From positions 62,001 through 126,000 of the forward strand of contig QUOL01000021.1 in assembly GCA_009761415.1 (NCBI GenBank): a stretch of 64,000 bases of DNA, given 5' to 3'. The stretch comes from Sarcomyxa edulis (lineage: Eukaryota > Basidiomycota > Agaricomycetes > Agaricales > Mycenaceae). A program made the translations under genes and the position numbers. Below the pieces are notes generated by a model. It made no database searches. It was not told the DNA's origin and saw nothing but the letters and a program-made list of their open reading frames with translations. This document shows positions 58,358-64,000 of this stretch, in pieces. Within the stretch, counting starts at the first letter, position 1, and every line of letters begins with the position of its first letter.

Positions 58358-59062
58358 CGTGGTAGTCGATGTCGATGAAATTCTGAGTTGGTCTGGGGTC
58401 GGAACAGCGGGGGAGGGGGTTCGGCATCTTCCGTGACCAATCAAGATATTCCCTTTTCAATTATTTTCAGCCTCAAAAAGCTCCCGTCTTCGACTTCGAC
58501 TTTCAGAAATCAGAATCCTAGAGTGTTCTGAAGCAACAGGAATCGTGACAGACTAGTATCATCTATGCGATGTGCCTTGACTCTTTTCCAGAACTCAAAA
58601 AACACTTGACACGGTAAGCAATATGTTTTTCTACCCGAAAGACTGACGCGCTCTACTCGTATCTCTCGTAGATCTTCCGAGTCTACGATCTAATGAGGTT
58701 CCTGATGCTCAGAACGACGAGCCTGTAGGACTTGTGGTTGTACATTTTATTGACGATTGAAAACAGATACCTCCGAGGTCACGGCCTAGGGCCATACCTT
58801 CTTTGACTTGTCAATTTCCTGTTATTGTCAAAGCATTCAATATTTTGCATTCAGCATATGCATACGGTACCCGGTTTCGCAGGCAATGGTTCCCCAGAAC
58901 GCGTCCAGATCAGATATCGGCCGCCTCGTGGCTTTCTTTGTCCTGAATGTAACCATACGATACGATACCCCTTTATTCTATTCTACTCCCATTTAACAGG
59001 CACCTTTATCCCTCCCAACATCATCTTGATTCTCGCAAATTCCGATTGCATCCTCGCGCTCC
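58358..59062. other. divergent intergenic region with uncertain coding traces
   Basis: This holds the complex I promoter. Protein-like pieces on the plus strand (for example NEVPDAQNDEPV near 58700 and RYRPPRGFLCPECNHTIRYPF near 58930) could be 5' exons of the next gene, but no consistent set of splice sites joins them. Confidence 0.4.
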
Positions 59063-59592
59063 ATGTACAGTAACATCGAGCAAGCCGTAGCAGACGTCGT
59101 CATCGCCAACAAACCAGTAACGGTCGCCAACACCTTCCCGATATACATGCGCGTCGCCGGATTCGGCGCTCTCTGCGAGGAAGCCATCGTCGCGTTTGAG
59201 CATGCCTTGGATAAACATCCCATGCGTAGTCTCAAAGCACACATCCCGTCTACGAACGCTATTCTACAATTGAGATCTGAGTATTGGTATGACAAGTTGG
59301 GCTGTACTGCTATTGAATGCTTTGACGAGTCTTGTGTTGAATGCCGACGTGCTGGCGGTATCTCGGTCGTTGATGGACAGGTGGTACCTGGTGATGGTGC
59401 TGAGGTCGAGAAGGCTACTACTACTCGTTTGAGGAAGAAGCGCCCTCGTGCTAGTGAGCCCTACTTGATATAAATATACATTGTTTGACAATGCTGACCG
59501 TTATTTTTCTGTCAGCTCCAGGGAGGAGAGTCAAACGAGTCAAGCATATGTACGACCCCTATGGACCATCCACTAGTACTGCTATCTTATAA
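59063..59592 (+). CDS. small protein of unknown function, two exons (155 aa as modelled)
   Basis: Inferred exons: 59063-59453 and 59516-59592, with a 62-nt intron (GTGAGC donor, GCTGACC branch point, CTGTCAG acceptor) in good phase. The product starts MYSNIEQAVADVVIANKPVTVANTFPIYMRVAGFGALCEEAIVAFEHALDKHP, a helical region with a later Cys cluster (CFDESCVECRR). It ends in a basic tail (RLRKKRPRATPGRRVKRVKHMYDPYGPS) that could be a nuclear localisation signal. No family is recognised. Missing 5' exons are possible because protein-like sequence lies just upstream. Confidence 0.55.
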
Positions 59593-59923
59593 GCAACTCG
59601 AATGTCAGTCTGATTACATTCTCGCCGTTGATGCCACTCAAATGAATCCAGATAATTCGTTCCTCGTTTCTGTTTACCCATTCCACACATCGACTCACTC
59701 ATCAATTTCTCTTTGCCTATGCGCACACGTCTGTAGAAGAGATACTTGTATACCCGTTGTTTCACACAGGTCGAAAACGCAAGCTCCGAGATGTTGTCCG
59801 TATATAAGTACGTTAGACCCCGACAGTCGACTGCTAAGCCGTAGGGTAGCTATATACTAGTACAAAGGCCCCGGCTGACAGGCGCACTGTTGTCTCCCTC
59901 CTCCATCATGTTGAACCGTGGCC
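59593..59923. other. short intergenic region
   Basis: About 330 bp separate two small plus-strand genes. No supported element. Confidence 0.4.
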
Positions 59924-60341
59924 ATGAAAACCCCTAAAATGGACATCCGACGGCGAGTTGCCGAGATGCCCGACGGTGGTCTTGTTAGGTCGAGAAGAAA
60001 ACCCGAATGCTAATTCCTCAATTGCAACCTCATCATCGTACTACTCACTATTGGAATTCTAAGCTCACAGACGAGCCGGCATCCCTGTGACTCTCACGGA
60101 TCAAACCCTCGTACCCGAGCAATCTGACGGTACTCCACTCGCTCGCAATCTCAGTTTGGATCATGAATTAGGTTTCGGTGCGAAGCTGGGAAAGGGGCTG
60201 ACGATAGTAGAAAGCACGTTGACAATGTGTCTAAAGAGGGTCACAGGCGGGAAAGGATCTCTGGAGTCTACGAGAGATGAACCTACCAAAGGGTGGACTT
60301 TTGGGTGTCACTTGGACTTTCGGCAGTTCTTCGAAAACTAG
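59924..60341 (+). CDS. small protein of unknown function (111 aa as modelled)
   Basis: Inferred exons: 59924-59988 and 60071-60341, with an 82-nt intron. Start ATG at 59924 (MKTPKMDIRRRVAEMPDGGLV); ATG at 59939 is an alternative. The second exon reads RAGIPVTLTDQTLVPEQSDGTPLARNLSLDHELGFGAKLGKGLTIVE and ends GCHLDFRQFFEN. Composition and phase support a real gene, but no domain is recognised and the model could be partial. Confidence 0.4.
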
Positions 60342-60439
60342 CGTCCTTTCTTTTGCCTACAACTCACGCTGGATGCGTCGACGATGGTGTTGATCCTCAG
60401 AGCTTGTATGTCATCCCAGCTTTCTCGGATGCATCGTTT

Positions 60440-61345
60440 TTCCTAATCAAGTAGGTCAAGGTTTGAAGTGGCGAAGTACCACCTCGTTACCTGGGGATTG
60501 AAGATCCTCGACGTCCCTTTCTGGATGCTTTACCGAACCTCCAAGATACCGGTATGTCGAAACCTTCTCTTCGCGACAACTCTCAACGATGAAAATTCAG
60601 GTTACCGAAATCTCAGTGACGAGGAGATCGTCGACTTAATAAAGCTTAAATGCTGTCTCAAAGGGACAGTTTACCCGGTGATCCGTATCTCAAAAAAATC
60701 TGCGATACGGCGATATGGGGAGTCTCTGAGGCTCGAGCTATGGATATCGCACGCCGGCAAAGAAACATTCCGATCCCACGCATGCGAATGGTCGTTCCCG
60801 ACGATTCCTATTCTTTCGGAGAGGTTCTGATAGTCATGGACTTCATTCCAAACGCGGAAACTCTCTTGACTGCCTGGCCAAAACTATCTCTTTGGAAAAA
60901 GCTCAAAGTCATCCTGACTATCCGGCTTTACTTGCGAGAACTTCGGCGCATTCAAGATCCTCTATCAGCCAACACACCTGGTCGATTACTGCAATCAAAT
61001 ACAGAACGTTGGTCGACAGTTCAAGGACCTCAGTTCGGCGAAAATCCCTTGGGGCCATTCTCCACCCGTTCTGCCCTCGAAGACTGGTTCAAAGGTCAAT
61101 ACAGACGGACGTTCTCACGCAACGCGGAAAAGCCTCCAAGAAAACCTCTCGACGCCTCTGACTTTGCAACGTTGGTGTTCACTCACAACGATTTAACCTT
61201 GGGCAACTTCCTCCTCGACGATAACGGCGTTCTGTGGATGATTGACTTTGGTTTTGCAGGAATGTATCCACCGTGGTTCGAATACATCGGTATGAAATTC
61301 GGGGCGTTGAGAGATACACGTCCTGGTACTGTTACAACATTGTAG
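60440..61345 (+). pseudogene. aminoglycoside-phosphotransferase-like kinase (APH fold), frameshifted
   Basis: The C-terminal two thirds (from about 60725 to TAG at 61343-61345) reads VSEARAMDIARRQ, IPIPRMRMVVPD, FGEVLIVMDFIPNAETL, and near 61180 the catalytic HND-type loop FTHNDLTLGNFLLDDNGVLWMIDFGFAG (Brenner H-x-D and the DFG-like D-F-G). This is the APH/choline-kinase-like fold common in fungi. The glycine-loop equivalent upstream (LKGTVYPVIRISKKSAIRRYG, about 60655-60717) is in another frame; about one base gained or lost near 60720 separates the two, with no room for an intron. Upstream of 60600 an intron with GTATGT donor may lie at 60552-60600. Either a pseudogene or a sequence error. 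The C-terminal end also looks short for the family. Confidence 0.7.
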
Positions 61346-61842
61346 GTGATTTATGAGCCACCGTCGTTGCTCTCAAACCTTTGGCTTCATGTCTTGTTAT
61401 CTCGCACCTCTTGTTCAGTTCATCATGCCTAAATCCCTCGATCAATCGTGTTCTCGACGTACGTGCCGTCTCATCAATGTATGCAGATGCATGCATTTGT
61501 ATGCGATCTTCACGGTTTTTCCTGTTCTTCGATCGTGTATTTCTCGATGACTGAACAGACTACTCGGACTCACAATACGTACTCACTATTTCAGATAGGT
61601 CACGTCCACGCACTCATTAGATCAAGAAGAGCATATCATCCAGTCAATGAAGCCCTCTGAGAGGGGACCTCCTGGCGTAGTTTCCATACAAACCATTGAG
61701 AAGGAGAGTTCTTCAGATTGAAATTTGATTGTAGAATGTAAGCCCCAGTCTTCCAGAGCTACGAAACCCCATTGAAACCGGCGCTCCAAGACAACGAACA
61801 TGCGGTTTCAAGACTCAACGTCGCCGTATAAGTACACTTTCA
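61346..61842. other. intergenic, no gene seen
   Basis: This lies between the kinase remnant and the 3' end of the FAD monooxygenase gene. It may contain lost C-terminal exons of the kinase, but none could be recognised. Confidence 0.4.
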
Positions 61843-63329
61843 TTATGTCCTGAGGAAATCTGCATGAACTCTCTCAAGATAGTCGTCGACCTCTTTCCCG
61901 ACGTCGTGAGCGAAAACACGGTCGTTAATGGCTTCAGGAAGTTTGCCTATAATCCAGTGAGTAATCAGAAAGAGAAGGCACAACAAAAGTTGGAAGGCCA
62001 CCCACAAAGCAGAGTGATCATCCAATCTCTCAACAACTCCTGACTCCACGACTTCATCTTCTTGTTATCGCCTCTCCGCTTCGCCATCTCCAATATCTTA
62101 CTAACCCTACCCATCCTTACTTCCTCGTACCCTGTCGCCATCTGTTCCAAGGCTTCCTTCACGTCGAACCGTTTAGTAGAATAATAATGCTTGAGGAGCA
62201 GTCCAAGGGCTACGGCATCTTCTGCAGCGCAGGATACACCTTGGCCTGCATCGGGAGGCATGGCGTGTGCCGCATCGCCGAGGAGGATGATCCTCCCTGT
62301 TCCAGAGAGACTGGACCAACGAGGAAGTGGATCAAGAACGTACCGCGGAAGAATCAGTATATTATTCTCAGCCGCAGTGCCGGTGCTCGTAGAGGAGGAG
62401 GAAGAAACAGGTTGGCAAGCGAGGGTGATGATGGATTTGAACACGGTCGTGTTGGGCGAGTCGTACGGAGATTTCCAGGCGGCGTGTCGAGCGATGAGTT
62501 GAGAGTATATTTCGGTCAGTGGGGCGTCGGGACGGGGAGGTTCGACTGCTTCATATGTGGACCACCACATCAGGATCGCCGTATCGTCGTCTAGGTTTGG
62601 AGACGCGATGGAGTATCCGAAGAATCCTTGGGCTCCAAATGTCATTGTGACTGGATCTATCTTCAGGCCTTCGCGAAGCTCAGGAGATAGCGACGATATG
62701 GGTAGAAAGCCTCCTACTCCCGTGTATCCCCTGGTCGTATTTATCAATAGACTATACATTAGAACAATCATTTGCACCCACTCGTATCTCGCAAGGTGCT
62801 CTTGGCCGTATATGCCTTGTCTCGCTACGCTTTTGACACCATCGGCACCGATAACTAGGTCCGCCTTGTCTGTACTGTGGTCGGAAAATTCGACCTCGAC
62901 GCCGTCCTCAACTTCGCGTACCGAAATCGCCTTCTTACCCCAATCAACGGTACCCTCTGATGTATCCTCCAACAACGCTTCGTGAACAACGCTTCTGCGT
63001 AACAAGACCTGACTGAATCCATATCGCTCCTCCCGACCATTGTAATACTCTCCCAACGAAACGCCCGCTGAATTCCTGAAAGTCATGATAGCCCGGGCGA
63101 ATCCATGGGATTGAATGTACTCTGCGGCCTTCTTGGATACGGAAGCCAGCGCACGGAGACCATTTGGAGCGATTCCTAGACCTCCTCCTGGTGGTGCTTC
63201 AGAGCTTGGAGATAGATGGGACTCGTATACTTTGATAGTCACTGGCTGCGACGAATTTGATAGATGTTTTTGTAGAGCGAGATAGGCTGAAAGACCTGCG
63301 ATTCCTCCTCCTAGAATGATGATTTTCAT
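61843..63329 (-). CDS. FAD-dependent monooxygenase, aromatic-ring hydroxylase / salicylate-hydroxylase-like (458 aa)
   Basis: Inferred exons (minus): 63329-62782, 62730-62006, 61946-61843; phases agree. Introns are 51 nt (GTGGGT...CAG) and 59 nt (GTGGGT...TAG). The Rossmann motif GGGIAGL (residues 7-13) binds the ADP part of FAD; DLVIGADGVKS is the DG motif; GRIILLGDAAHAMPPDAGQG is the GD motif that contacts the ribitol. The order and length match group A flavoprotein monooxygenases, which use NAD(P)H and oxygen to hydroxylate aromatic or related substrates in the cytosol. Splicing the last intron gives SWSQELLRDWMITLLCKLPEAINDRVFAHDVGKEVD, a typical C-terminus. The substrate cannot be predicted, and no partner pathway genes adjoin. 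Confidence 0.9.
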
Positions 63330-64000
63330 GGCCCTGCTTTACTGGAAAAGTTATCAAGTGAGACGGAGGAAAGGATAGACTTCAAAGGTATCGGATTTCA
63401 TGGCGCTCGAGGCTTGGCAACGTGCAAACTACGCGCCCGGCGGTGCAAGCGTCTAAGTTCATCTTCATATCCTCCGACTTGCATCCAAGCTCAAATTCAG
63501 ATACATATTGGCTATATATCGTCACACATGATATTACAGCCCTCTCGAAATGAGAGATGGTACGAACACCTATTCCAAACGAACAAAATTGATCCAGACT
63601 GTTCTCTGCGTGGAGATTGCACCTTCAAGTTCTTCCCGACTTCACGATTGCTTTCCATGCTAGCTGGATGATGTGCTAGTGCATGTTGGAACGATATATG
63701 TATCAACTGCTTCCACGATTTTGCTCAGTAGTTCAGACTCGGTTCTACAATGACTGTGTCTCACTGACTCTCACAGGATCACCCATTTGGTGGGCTAGCT
63801 TCTGACCAGCGTACTGGGAGTACTCAATCGCCCTTCCTACGTATAACGTACGCTTCGACCTCATCGAGCATATAGGCCCTTTATTCTAGTATGTCGATCA
63901 TGCTATCGAGTATAGTGGATCACCATCTGATTTCAGAACCGATCTTGGGTGACGGAAAGTACCTACAATTGAAGCCAGTCGCGTCGAATCAATGGGTGGC
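63330..64000. other. upstream region of the monooxygenase, no gene seen
   Basis: About 670 bp extend to the end of the window. They should contain the promoter of the monooxygenase gene. Short ORFs on both strands look random. Confidence 0.45.

Noticed and set aside
61965..62005. C-terminal extension of the monooxygenase exon ending in CCAFSF
   Set aside because: Splicing at 62005/61947 gives a C-terminus typical of the family (CKLPEAINDRVFAHDVGKEVD); the extension is read-through into the intron.
62187..62594. 135-codon plus-strand ORF
   Set aside because: Antisense shadow of the FAD monooxygenase exon.

Overview
The window looks like nuclear DNA of a filamentous basidiomycete, most likely an Agaricomycete. 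Nearly all genes are split by 48-65 nt GT-AG introns, many with CTGAC/CTAAC-like branch points, and many exons are very short. The gene families (DUF6535 membrane protein, TRI5-type terpene synthase, F-box protein, GH78 and intracellular GH15 enzymes, nuclear-encoded complex I 51 kDa subunit) fit that group. No database search was possible. Exon boundaries were worked out by hand, and reading phase was checked arithmetically at each junction of the genes given as joined exons.

Left end (1-9.5 kb). Positions 201-7580 hold a tandem array of a 2,141-bp unit: three full copies and one truncated copy. I found one base difference between copies. Each full unit carries a cluster of about eleven GGAATAGGG/CCCTATTCC nonamers, including two perfect 20-bp palindromes. 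The array stops abruptly against a GC-rich island (7581-9470) whose minus strand carries three consecutive gene-like frames. Two of them are damaged, and an identical 16-nt motif lies in both gaps between frames. I do not recognise these proteins. The layout resembles gene-junction signals of a non-segmented negative-strand RNA virus, so an endogenised mycovirus fragment is one hypothesis.

9.9-24.7 kb: a long coiled-coil/low-complexity protein (minus), an F-box protein (plus), a membrane-anchored aspartic protease (minus), 3.9 kb with only decayed-looking coding traces, and a DUF6535 membrane protein (minus).

24.7-37.7 kb: gene-poor and rich in diverged local duplications. It carries two genes: a 2H-phosphoesterase (ASCC1/AKAP7-like) gene with a glycine-rich insert, and a TRI5-like terpene synthase that lacks the usual Asp-rich motif.

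37.7-64 kb: gene-dense. In order: GH15-like glycosidase (37 exons inferred), DUF4139 protein, small unknown protein, a 264-bp MITE with TA-flanked inverted repeats, GH78 alpha-L-rhamnosidase, PHO84-like phosphate transporter, LEU5-like mitochondrial carrier, complex I 51-kDa subunit, two small unknown genes, a frameshifted APH-like kinase and an FAD monooxygenase. Most of these are housekeeping or nutrient-acquisition genes (sugar release, phosphate uptake, CoA import, respiration). I see no biosynthetic cluster around the terpene synthase.
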